Of a stretch of 64,000 nucleotides of DNA, positions 7,357 to 14,963 are shown one piece after another. The notes under the pieces are model-generated. The model worked only from the letters and a program-made list of their open reading frames with translations, was not told where the DNA came from and did not search any database. How positions within the stretch are numbered: position 1 is the first letter of the stretch; each line of letters opens with the position of its first letter. Source of the DNA: an uncultured Eggerthellaceae bacterium (GTDB lineage: Bacteria; Actinomycetota; Coriobacteriia; Coriobacteriales; Eggerthellaceae); the NCBI GenBank assembly GCA_910588905.1, contig CAJURZ010000008.1:20836-84835 (forward strand), in the 5' to 3' direction. The translations under genes were made by a program, and so were the position numbers.

Positions 7357-8709
7357 TTACAGACCGGGATTATACAGAACCCCTGCGAAGAGGATGTTTC
7401 CATCCGGTGAAACCAGGGTATAGAAGAATGGTCTGTCCAGCTTGAATTCCACCGGCTCCGCATCAGGCATGAGCGCCATCTTCTCGATGCCGATGGCCGT
7501 GTAGGCCGCAGCCTCTACACCTGCTTCGTCCAAAGCCAGATGGGTGTCTTGGAGCACCGAGCTCACGCAGAAGCCGCCCGACCCGTCATCGGCTGCGATC
7601 ATGGGTGCGAAATCCTCCGGGCTCTGCGGAGAGAAGATATCCGTCACGCCGAGCGCCTTGAGGGACTCCACCAGCCGCTTGAGCGAAGATGTGGCTTGGA
7701 ACTTCGGGATCCACCAGTCCACGCTCTGCGGTTCCAATTCCAGGCTCATCAGATCCAGAACGCTCTGAGGGTCCTGAAGGAGCGAAGAGAGATGTGTTCC
7801 CTCATCCGGCAGGTAGAAGGTCATGGTAGAGCCACCGGTGAATGAGAGGGCGGCCGCCGTGAACCCCTCCCCTTCGCCATAGAGCGAATCCGTCACGGTC
7901 TGGCGCATGAGGTCCGCCTGCACCTCTTGACCGGGTGCATGGAAGGGAGCGGTTTGGGTCTGCTCAGCCGTGAACGGAGAAGCCCAGCCGTCCTTGAAGT
8001 AGATAGTATTCACCAGTAGCGCTGCCTGGCCGTCTTCCGTGGAGAGGGTTGGCTTGAGGAGGTCTTCTGTCTGGTCAGAGATCCAGTTGGATATCTGCTG
8101 GTCAGCCTCAGGAGTGCCGAAGGTGACATCGAAAGCACCCGCGCCCAGCGCCTCGGCCTGCTGACGGAAGGCGTCAGTGAAGCTATAGCCCTTGCCCGCC
8201 CAGATCGAATCCGCCACCTGCACCTGGGCATCTCCAAAGGTGTCTTCCAGTTGCAGGCGAACCCCTTCGTTGAGGGCCGCGAGCTGCGCCTGATCCCCCG
8301 CGCCCAGAAGCGTCAGCAGCTGCTCTTGGGAACCCCCTTGAGTACCAAGCCCCACCAATGAGCAGGCCAGATACAGGGAAAGGGGTGAATAGCAGAGGTT
8401 CTGCTCCAAGAGGCTGTCAGGAGCGCCTGCAGATGCGCCCGCATCCGGGCCGTTGAGCACCGCCGCGGTGGAATTGGCGGCGAAGGCGAGGAGCGGATCA
8501 TCGGCCGTCACGAGGGTGAGCGGGGCGAGCGTGATATCTTCCTCCCCCGTTGCTTGGCTGGAAGATGCGGGTTGGTTCAGCCCCTCTTCAGCGGAAGGGG
8601 TACAGGCCGCCATAAGGCAGGCGGATAGCGCGAGGATAGCCGCCAAGCCAAGGGCCAGGACTTTCCGACCCGTGGCTTGGGTGTCAGGCGTAAACAGGTA
8701 TTTACGCAT
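7357..8709 (-). CDS. Serpin (serine protease inhibitor), predicted lipoprotein
   Basis: The frame opens at 8844, but the ATG at 8709 has AAAGGAG six bases upstream and starts a lipoprotein signal (MRKYLFTP, hydrophobic stretch, lipobox around CLMAAC with the second Cys lipidated). The mature ~410 residues show serpin signatures: NLCYSPLSLYLA, LLVNTIYFKDGWASPF, MTFYLPDEG, PKFQATSSLKRLVESLKALG and the reactive-loop hinge DEAGVEAAAYTAIGIEK, then the C-terminal DRPFFYTLVS and ILFAGVLYNPGL. Counting from the hinge Glu as P17 places Met-Ala at P1-P1', a residue pair compatible with elastase-like targets (inference). The ORF overlaps the MoaE-like gene by 8 bases. Confidence 0.92.
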   Translation of the reverse strand: MRKYLFTPDTQATGRKVLALGLAAILALSACLMAACTPSAEEGLNQPASSSQATGEEDITLAPLTLVTADDPLLAFAANSTAAVLNGPDAGASAGAPDSLLEQNLCYSPLSLYLACSLVGLGTQGGSQEQLLTLLGAGDQAQLAALNEGVRLQLEDTFGDAQVQVADSIWAGKGYSFTDAFRQQAEALGAGAFDVTFGTPEADQQISNWISDQTEDLLKPTLSTEDGQAALLVNTIYFKDGWASPFTAEQTQTAPFHAPGQEVQADLMRQTVTDSLYGEGEGFTAAALSFTGGSTMTFYLPDEGTHLSSLLQDPQSVLDLMSLELEPQSVDWWIPKFQATSSLKRLVESLKALGVTDIFSPQSPEDFAPMIAADDGSGGFCVSSVLQDTHLALDEAGVEAAAYTAIGIEKMALMPDAEPVEFKLDRPFFYTLVSPDGNILFAGVLYNPGL

Positions 8710-9097
8710 ATATCTCCTTTTCGACCACCAGGTCATTCTTGATATGGCCCACGAGCTTCTGCAGCGCATCGATGCAATTCGGGCGGATGTCCGCGCCGAT
8801 GAGCACATACATGATGGATTGCCCCACTTCCAACTCCCCTTCATTCAGCCAGACGCGTACGTAGTAGACACCCGGCCAGGTGAGGGCTTCTTCGATGGCC
8901 GCTTCCACGCCCGCCTCGTCATAGGAGAACTGCACCGCAGTCACATCCCCGATGCCCTGGACCCCTTCCCGAACCTGCTTCTTGGGGGTCACGCGGACGA
9001 TGCCGTTGTGCACGAGGAACATCCCGCATTGATCAGCCTGGTCAGACTGCTTCGCTTCTGCCAGCCACGCATCCATAGACGGTTCAGGTTTTGCCAT
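8702..9097 (-). CDS. MoaE-like protein (molybdopterin synthase large-subunit family)
   Basis: The 131-residue product resembles MoaE, the subunit that transfers sulfur to precursor Z during molybdopterin synthesis. Family-like features are MFLVHNGIVRV near residue 25, the EEALTWPGVYYVRVWLNEGELEVGQ region matching the IxxxHRxGxLxxGE segment, IMYVLIGADIRPNCIDALQKLVGHIKN, and the C-terminal VEKEIY. The canonical His-Arg pair and the late lysines are not clearly kept, so it may be a divergent or specialised paralogue. Eggerthellaceae depend heavily on molybdopterin enzymes, which fits. AAAGGAC provides the ribosome binding site. The stop codon overlaps the serpin start. Confidence 0.62.
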   Translation of the reverse strand: MAKPEPSMDAWLAEAKQSDQADQCGMFLVHNGIVRVTPKKQVREGVQGIGDVTAVQFSYDEAGVEAAIEEALTWPGVYYVRVWLNEGELEVGQSIMYVLIGADIRPNCIDALQKLVGHIKNDLVVEKEIYA

Positions 9098-9222
9098 GTC
9101 CAGTCCTTTCAGAGAGGGTGATTATCCTTCATCGAGAATGCTATCAGAATACCGCGGCTCTGCGAGTACCGTGTCGATATCGTTAAGGAACCTGGCGCAA
9201 GGGTTCACCCGAACGCAACCTC

Positions 9223-9242
9223 GGGCGGACCACGGTCCGCCC
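9223..9242 (+). repeat. REP-like palindrome, copy A
   Basis: GGGCGGACC-AC-GGTCCGCCC is a perfect 9-bp stem followed by CTACG and preceded by GCAACCTC. The flanks are shared with copy B. Confidence 0.85.
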
Positions 9243-9268
9243 CTACGCACAACCATGCATGCAGCCTC

Positions 9269-9288
9269 GGGCCGACCACGGTCGGCCC
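9269..9288 (+). repeat. REP-like palindrome, copy B
   Basis: GGGCCGACC-AC-GGTCGGCCC differs from copy A at one stem pair, and both sides change together (G-C to C-G). The same CTACG tail and GCAGCCTC head occur, so this is a direct repeat with a compensated stem. Confidence 0.85.
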
Positions 9289-9346
9289 CTACGAGCAACC
9301 TGACAGACACAGCTTGCCCGATGAGAACCTGACACATTGCCCGTAG

Positions 9347-9366
9347 GGGTCGAACATGTTCGACCC
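9347..9366 (-). repeat. REP-like palindrome, copy C (inverted)
   Basis: GGGTCGAAC-AT-GTTCGACCC with CGTAG on its left, that is, the CTACG tail of copies A and B in the opposite orientation. Confidence 0.8.
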
Positions 9367-9401
9367 AGGGCATCTTGATATGAGCGAGCAGGGCGAGCGA
9401 C

Positions 9402-9428
9402 ATGCATGCCGTGTTCTTCGGCATGCAT
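9402..9428 (-). terminator. Hairpin downstream of purL
   Basis: A 9-bp stem (ATGCATGCC with GGCATGCAT, 9-nt loop) begins 18 bases after the purL stop. It has no U-tract, so it may stabilise the 3' end rather than terminate. Confidence 0.4.
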
Positions 9429-9445
9429 GACATCATCGAATGCTT

Positions 9446-12400
9446 TTACGCGAAGTAGCGTACGCCTGCAGTGAAGAGAGGCTGCAGCTTGTTCCCGGGT
9501 ACGTTCTGGTACAGGCCTTCACCTGCGCGTTCGCTATGACCCATCTTGCCTAGCACACGCCCATCCGGCGACGTGATGCCCTCGATAGCCAACACGGAAC
9601 CGTTCGGGTTGACCGACAGATCCATGGATGGCATACCCGATGCATCCACATACTGGGTTGCCACCTGCCCCTTCGCCACCATCTGCCCCAGCAACGCCGG
9701 AGGCGCCACGAACTTGCCTTCTCCATGGCTGATAGCCACCGTGTGTACCTCGCCCACCTGACAATCCGCCAGCCAAGGAGACAGGTTGGACGCCACCCGC
9801 GTGCGTACAAGGCTGCTCTGGTGGCGGCCGATGTCATTGAAGGTGAGCGTAGCCAGATCAGGAGAAGGATCCATGATGTCACCGAAAGGCACGAGGCCGA
9901 GCTTCACCAGCGCTTGGAATCCATTGCAGATGCCCAGCATGAGGCCATCTCGCTTTTGCAGCAGCTCACGAACCGCCTCTGTCACCGCCGGAGCGCGGAA
10001 CACGGCGCAGATCAGCTTCGCCGACCCATCTGGTTCATCACCGCCGGAGAAGCCACCGGGCAGCATCACGATCTGAGACCGTTGGATGTTCTGCACCAGC
10101 TGATCCACGGACTCACGCACTGCCTCGGGGGTCAGGTTGTTGATGATCTGCACGGTGACGTCCGCGCCCGCAGCCTCGAAAGCCGCCTGGGTATCGTATT
10201 CGCAATTGGTGCCGGGGAACACAGGGATGATGACCCGTGGACGAGCTACGGCAGGACCATGATAGACAGCCCCACTACCCTCAGTGTAGCTCAGGGATGA
10301 GACGGGCTCATCGTCCTCTTGGTGCGTGCGGTAGGGGAATACGGATTCGATGCCGCTCTCCCAGGCTTCCTGGACCACCGCCAGATCAGCCTGCTGGCCA
10401 TCTGCCACCAGAAGGTAGTCTTCCAGCGTGACGCCCAGGTCAACGAGGTCAATGCCCTCTTCCAGCCCGGCCTCTTCCAGAGCCTGGGCCAGATCATCCA
10501 CGCTCACGCCGTCGGCTGCCTCCAGGACGAAGGTGCCGTAGACCGGTTCGAACAGATCCCCGATGCCCACATCATCCAGCTGCACGCCGATGCCGTTGCC
10601 CACAGCCATCTTGAAGAGCGTCTCCCCCAAACCGCCGTAGCCGCCGGAAGCGCAGGAGGCCACCAGGCCCCGTCCGATCAGATGCTCTACGGCATCCATG
10701 GTGGCCGTGAGGGACTGGGCACTGGCCTCCACGAAGGAGAGCCACGCCAGGGCGCTTCCCGGCCGCTTGAGCTCAGGAGAAGTCACCCGATCCAGATTCC
10801 CTACAGCCGTAGCGAATGAGACCAGCGTAGGCGGCACATCCAGATCCTCGAAGCTGCCAGACATGGAATCCTTGCCACCGATAGCCCCTACACCGAAGTC
10901 TAGCTGGGCTTCTAAGGCTCCCAATAGGGCGCTCAAGGGCTTGCCCCAGCGCTCTGGATCATTGCGCAGCTTCTCGAAGTATTCCTGGAAGGTGAGGTAG
11001 ATATCCTGCCTGCGGAAACCGGTGGCTACCAGCTTCGCCACCGAGTCCAGCACGGCCATGTAGGACCCGGCGAAGGGGTCGGATTCGGAAAGATACGGGT
11101 TGAAGCCCCAGGACAGGCCAGACACCGTCGTGGTATTGCCACCCAGCACCGGCAGCTTCGCCACCATGGCCAGAGACGGTGTCAGTTGGTTCACGCCACC
11201 GAAGGGCATGAGCACGGTAGCAGCGCCGATGGTGGAATCGAACCGCTCCACGAGCCCCTTGTTGGAAGCCCGATTGATGTCAGCCATGAGCCCCACAAGG
11301 GCGTCTTGGATGGAATCGTGGTCGCAGACAGCATCCACCACCGAATCGGTCAGCTGCTCGCAGGCCTCGAAGGCCCTATCCGCTGAGCTCTCAGCGAACG
11401 ACTCGCAACCAGGCACAGACGCCTTCGCGAACTTGGGCGCACCGTTGCTGGCCAAGAACTCTCGGCTCACATCCACGATGGTGTTGCCACGCCAGTGGAT
11501 GCGCACCCGAGGCTCTTCGGTGACCACCGCCACCGGGGTCGCCTCCAGATTCTCTGCCCGGGCAAAAGCGATGAAATCATCCACATCATCCGGTGCCAGG
11601 GCCACGGCCATGCGCTCCTGGCTCTCCGAGATGGCCAGCTCCGTGCCATCAAGCCCCTCATACTTCTTGGGAACGCGGTCGAGCTGGATATCCAAGCCGT
11701 CAGCTAACTCCCCGATAGCCACAGACACCCCGCCCGCTCCGAAGTCATTGCAGCGCTTGATCATGCGACAGGCTTCGGAGTTGCGGAACAGGCGCTGGAT
11801 CTTACGCTCTACCGGAGCGTTTCCCTTCTGTACCTCAGCGCCGCAGGTCTCGATGGAGGTGGCGCTGTGGGCCTTTGAGGAACCAGTGGCCCCACCGATG
11901 CCATCACGCCCGGTACGACCACCCAAGAGCACCACGACATCTCCGGGTGCCGGGGTCTCCCGGCGCACATCCCCGGCAGGCGTGGCCGCGATGACCGCGC
12001 CTATCTCCATGCGCTTGGCAGCATAGCCCGGGTGATACAGCTCATGGACCTGGCCCGTGGCCAAGCCTATCTGGTTGCCATAGGAAGAGTAGCCTTGGGC
12101 CGCCGTGGTCACCAGCTTGCGCTGGGACAGCTTGCCCGGCAGCGTCTCGGACACGGGAACCGTGGGGTCAGCCGCGCCCGTGACGCGCATGGCCTGATAC
12201 ACGTAAGCACGCCCGCTCAAAGGGTCGCGGATAGCGCCCCCGACGCAGGTGGCTGCGCCGCCGAAGGGCTCTATCTCAGTGGGATGGTTGTGGGTCTCGT
12301 TCTTGAAGAGGTAGAGCCAATCCTGCTCTTCCCCGCGCACATCCACCTTGACCCGCACCGTGCAGGCGTTGATCTCCTCGGATTCGTCCAAGCCCGTGAG

Positions 12401-13297
12401 CTGACCGGTATGTTTGAGATAGCGTGCGCCGATGGTGCCCATATCCATGAGACATACCGGCTTCTCCTCACGCCCTAATTCCCGGCGGAGCTCCTGATAG
12501 CGCTCGAACGCGCGAGCCACGTTCGCATCAGCTATCTGGACATCCTCCAGAACGGTGCCGAAAGTGGTATGGCGGCAATGATCCGACCAATAAGTGTCTA
12601 CCATCTTCACTTCCGTGATGGTCGGGTCGCGTCCCTCATCCTGGAAGTAGCTCTGCAGGAACCGGATATCCGCCAGATCCATGGCAAGGCCGCGGTCTTG
12701 GATGAAGGCTTCCAGAGCCACGTCATCCAGATGGCGGAAGCCTTCCAGCACCTCTACATCAGCAGGCCGCTCGAACTCCTGAGCCAAGGTATCCACTTCA
12801 TCCAATGAGGCTTCCCGCGCCTCCACCGGATTGATGACATACCCCTTGATGGCTGCCACGTCTTCATCGGACAGGTTGCCGTCCAGCCCGTAGACCGTGG
12901 CACTGCGCACGAGCGGGCGCACGCCCTGGCTGATGAGCTGGATGCATTCGCTGGCCGAGTCTGCCCGTTGGTCGAACTGGCCCGGCAGGTACTCCACGGC
13001 GAAGACGGTGCGCGGACCGGGGAACGTGCACACATCCCCCTCGCAGTGGGCTTGGGGCTTATGCAGCTGGATGGCATCATCCAGCGTATAGGACACATCA
13101 TCCGTCTGGGGCTCAGAGAAGACCCCTACTGCGCATTGAGCGAAGAGGTCATCGTCTATGCCTTCCACGTCATAGCGATTGATGACGGAAGCGCCGTCCA
13201 GAGCCAGGATGCCCAAGGTGTCTCGCAACTCTGTGACCAGCTGCTGCGCCTCCCCGTCGAACCCGGGTTTCTTCTCCACATAGATGCGCTTGACCAT
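9446..13297 (-). CDS. purL: Phosphoribosylformylglycinamidine synthase (single-chain, PurL-PurQ fused)
   Basis: The enzyme makes FGAM from FGAR, glutamine and ATP. At 1283 residues it is the large single-chain type: an N-terminal PurS-like part, two AIRS-type ATP-binding lobes (ETHNHPTEIEPFGGAATCVGG in the first) and a C-terminal class I glutaminase from about residue 1020. The glutaminase shows PGTNCEYDTQAAFEAAGADV, MLPGGFSGGDEPDGSAKL and the nucleophile in LGICNGFQALVKLGL (about Cys 1123). The frame opens at 13417, but the ATG at 13297 (MVKRIYVEKKPGFDGEA) is preceded by AGAGGAGGATCC. It lies 25 bases after the preceding small membrane protein gene, so the two are probably co-transcribed. 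Confidence 0.95.
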   Translation of the reverse strand: MVKRIYVEKKPGFDGEAQQLVTELRDTLGILALDGASVINRYDVEGIDDDLFAQCAVGVFSEPQTDDVSYTLDDAIQLHKPQAHCEGDVCTFPGPRTVFAVEYLPGQFDQRADSASECIQLISQGVRPLVRSATVYGLDGNLSDEDVAAIKGYVINPVEAREASLDEVDTLAQEFERPADVEVLEGFRHLDDVALEAFIQDRGLAMDLADIRFLQSYFQDEGRDPTITEVKMVDTYWSDHCRHTTFGTVLEDVQIADANVARAFERYQELRRELGREEKPVCLMDMGTIGARYLKHTGQLTGLDESEEINACTVRVKVDVRGEEQDWLYLFKNETHNHPTEIEPFGGAATCVGGAIRDPLSGRAYVYQAMRVTGAADPTVPVSETLPGKLSQRKLVTTAAQGYSSYGNQIGLATGQVHELYHPGYAAKRMEIGAVIAATPAGDVRRETPAPGDVVVLLGGRTGRDGIGGATGSSKAHSATSIETCGAEVQKGNAPVERKIQRLFRNSEACRMIKRCNDFGAGGVSVAIGELADGLDIQLDRVPKKYEGLDGTELAISESQERMAVALAPDDVDDFIAFARAENLEATPVAVVTEEPRVRIHWRGNTIVDVSREFLASNGAPKFAKASVPGCESFAESSADRAFEACEQLTDSVVDAVCDHDSIQDALVGLMADINRASNKGLVERFDSTIGAATVLMPFGGVNQLTPSLAMVAKLPVLGGNTTTVSGLSWGFNPYLSESDPFAGSYMAVLDSVAKLVATGFRRQDIYLTFQEYFEKLRNDPERWGKPLSALLGALEAQLDFGVGAIGGKDSMSGSFEDLDVPPTLVSFATAVGNLDRVTSPELKRPGSALAWLSFVEASAQSLTATMDAVEHLIGRGLVASCASGGYGGLGETLFKMAVGNGIGVQLDDVGIGDLFEPVYGTFVLEAADGVSVDDLAQALEEAGLEEGIDLVDLGVTLEDYLLVADGQQADLAVVQEAWESGIESVFPYRTHQEDDEPVSSLSYTEGSGAVYHGPAVARPRVIIPVFPGTNCEYDTQAAFEAAGADVTVQIINNLTPEAVRESVDQLVQNIQRSQIVMLPGGFSGGDEPDGSAKLICAVFRAPAVTEAVRELLQKRDGLMLGICNGFQALVKLGLVPFGDIMDPSPDLATLTFNDIGRHQSSLVRTRVASNLSPWLADCQVGEVHTVAISHGEGKFVAPPALLGQMVAKGQVATQYVDASGMPSMDLSVNPNGSVLAIEGITSPDGRVLGKMGHSERAGEGLYQNVPGNKLQPLFTAGVRYFA

Positions 13298-13322
13298 GGA
13301 TCCTCCTCTAGGACGCTCGGTC

Positions 13323-13943
13323 TCATTCCTCCGCGTTCGCTGTATCCTTCTTCTTGAACAGGCGGCCCATGAACCCTGCCTTCGCAGGCTTCTCAGCCTC
13401 AGGGGACTGCGACGCATCCGCCTCCGTCACGATCTCTTCTGTGACACGGCCACCCCTGCGCGCCTGCTGCTTCCGCTCTTTCTTCTCTTGGGCCTCTTCC
13501 AAGGCGATCATGCGCTCTTGATAGCTGCGGCGCTCTTTCCTGATCTTCGAGAAATCGAGATAGAACGCGAAGATGATGAGCGCATAGGCAGCGAACAGGC
13601 AGACGAAGGCGATCCAGGCAGGCTCGACGCCGCGCAGCACCCAGGAGAGCACCGTGCAGACGACCGCCCCACCCAGGGACAGCCACCAAAGCCGCTTGAG
13701 CTTCTTGTAGCGCTCCGTATCCGGTTTGTAGTATTTCCGATCCAGTTCGCGCTGGCGCTCCTGCTCCTTCTTGCGAGCAGCCTTCGCCTCCGCTTTCCTC
13801 TGCTGCTGGGTCTTCTTGGTGGTGCCCAAGGTGACGGAAGCGGCGGCCTTCGTCTTCGGCTTCGCGCTGGCCGCGCTCTTGCGGGTAGAGCCGGTATGCT
13901 TCTCCGTGGTGTAGCGCTCGTTCATGGGGTTTCGCTGGGACAT
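13323..13943 (-). CDS. Highly charged membrane protein of unknown function
   Basis: The 206-residue product has a lysine/alanine/glutamine-rich N-terminal 75 residues, two close transmembrane segments (WWLSLGGAVVCTVLSWVL and PAWIAFVCLFAAYALIIFAFYL), then a charged helical region (MIALEEAQEKKERKQQARR) and an acidic tail ending FKKKDTANAEE. Both ends should be cytoplasmic. The start at 13943 has AGAGAGG four bases upstream. It lies between purC and purL and is co-oriented. I do not recognise a family, and no purine function should be assumed from position alone. Confidence 0.75.
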   Translation of the reverse strand: MSQRNPMNERYTTEKHTGSTRKSAASAKPKTKAAASVTLGTTKKTQQQRKAEAKAARKKEQERQRELDRKYYKPDTERYKKLKRLWWLSLGGAVVCTVLSWVLRGVEPAWIAFVCLFAAYALIIFAFYLDFSKIRKERRSYQERMIALEEAQEKKERKQQARRGGRVTEEIVTEADASQSPEAEKPAKAGFMGRLFKKKDTANAEE

Positions 13944-13997
13944 GGTACCTCTCTTAGGGGTTCGTGCTGGCAGGTCTGGGCTTGGCGTGGATCCGCA

Positions 13998-14879
13998 TCA
14001 CACCTCGAGCGTGCGGCCCGTGATCATCTCGAAGGCTTGCTCGTACTTCTCGGCCGTGCGACAGATGACATCCTGGGGCAGATGCGGCGGCTCGCCCTGC
14101 TTGTCCCAGTTCGCGCTCAACCAATCGCGAACGTACTGCTTGTCAAAGGAAGGCTGGCTCTTACCGGGCTCATACCGGTCAGCAGGCCAGAAGCGGGAGG
14201 AATCCGGGGTGAGCACTTCATCTCCCAAGATGATGGCATCTCCGATGCGCCCGAACTCGAACTTCGTATCCGCGATGATGATCCCGCGCTCGGCTGCATA
14301 GTCAGCAGCTGTGGAGTAGATCTGGGTTGACAGACACGAAAGCTCTTGAGCATCCTCTTCGCCCACGATCTGAGCGCAACGCTGGAAGCTGATGTTCTCA
14401 TCATGGCCACCGATATCAGCTTTGGTGGACGGAGTGAACAACGGCTCTGGCAGCTTGGAGGAGTTCACCAGCCCCTCTGGCAGCGCTATACCGCAGACGG
14501 TGCCGCTCTTCTGGTATTCAGCCAGGCCGCTTCCGGCCAGGTATCCGCGCACGATGCATTCCACCGGGAACATCTCCGCCTTGCGCACCAGCATGAAGCG
14601 CCCGCGCAGCCAATCGGCGAAGGGCTGGAACTCCTGAGGTAGATCCGCAACATCCGTGGAGATGAGATGGCTCTCAACGACACCTTCCAGCAACTGGAAC
14701 CAGAAGACCGAGAGCTGAGTGAGAACGCGCCCTTTGTTCGGGATCTCATCGGGCAGGATGTAGTCAAAGGCCGAGATGCGGTCTGTGGCCACCAGCAACA
14801 GCTGGTCTCCCAGGTCATAGAGGTCCCGCACCTTGCCTTGGGACGTAGGTGCAACGGTGGTGATGGGTGATGCGAACAT
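13998..14879 (-). CDS. purC: Phosphoribosylaminoimidazole-succinocarboxamide (SAICAR) synthase
   Basis: This enzyme joins aspartate to CAIR with ATP. The 293-residue product shows GKVRDLYDLGDQLLLVATDR near the N-terminus, SAFDYILPDEIPNKG, VECIVRGYLAGSG, KADIGGHDENISF and IIADTKFEFGR with DEVLTPDSSRFWP, all typical of the longer monofunctional PurC. The start is preceded by CCGGAGGAGCC. It is the first purine gene of the purC - membrane protein - purL run. Confidence 0.96.
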   Translation of the reverse strand: MFASPITTVAPTSQGKVRDLYDLGDQLLLVATDRISAFDYILPDEIPNKGRVLTQLSVFWFQLLEGVVESHLISTDVADLPQEFQPFADWLRGRFMLVRKAEMFPVECIVRGYLAGSGLAEYQKSGTVCGIALPEGLVNSSKLPEPLFTPSTKADIGGHDENISFQRCAQIVGEEDAQELSCLSTQIYSTAADYAAERGIIIADTKFEFGRIGDAIILGDEVLTPDSSRFWPADRYEPGKSQPSFDKQYVRDWLSANWDKQGEPPHLPQDVICRTAEKYEQAFEMITGRTLEV

Positions 14880-14963
14880 GGCTCCTCCGGATGTCAGGAA
14901 AATGGTAGCAAGATGATAGCACGCGCCCTTCGCGGAGAGACGAGAAGAGCCGAGTGCGTTCCG

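Larger units (their letters stand above)
9098..9445. other. Gene-free spacer with palindromic repeats
   Basis: No credible gene is present. The spacer holds three REP-like palindromes (9223-9242, 9269-9288, 9347-9366; separate entries) and a hairpin close to the purL stop. Short ORFs that cross it are low-complexity readings of the palindromes. Confidence 0.8.

Noticed and set aside
6251..7423. 390-residue plus-strand ORF
   Set aside because: Antisense to lysA, with no Shine-Dalgarno and no recognisable domain.
9349..9363. SOS-box (LexA) like sequence GAAC-AT-GTTC
   Set aside because: Spacer between the half-sites is 2 instead of the usual 4 bases of actinobacterial/Gram-positive LexA boxes, and it is one of the GTAGGGG palindromes.
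9200..9370. CRISPR-like spaced repeats
   Set aside because: Only three palindromes in mixed orientation, with unequal spacing and no cas genes; they match a REP-type family instead.
11100..12026. 308-residue plus-strand ORF
   Set aside because: Antisense inside purL, with low-complexity Ser/Pro/Ala composition.
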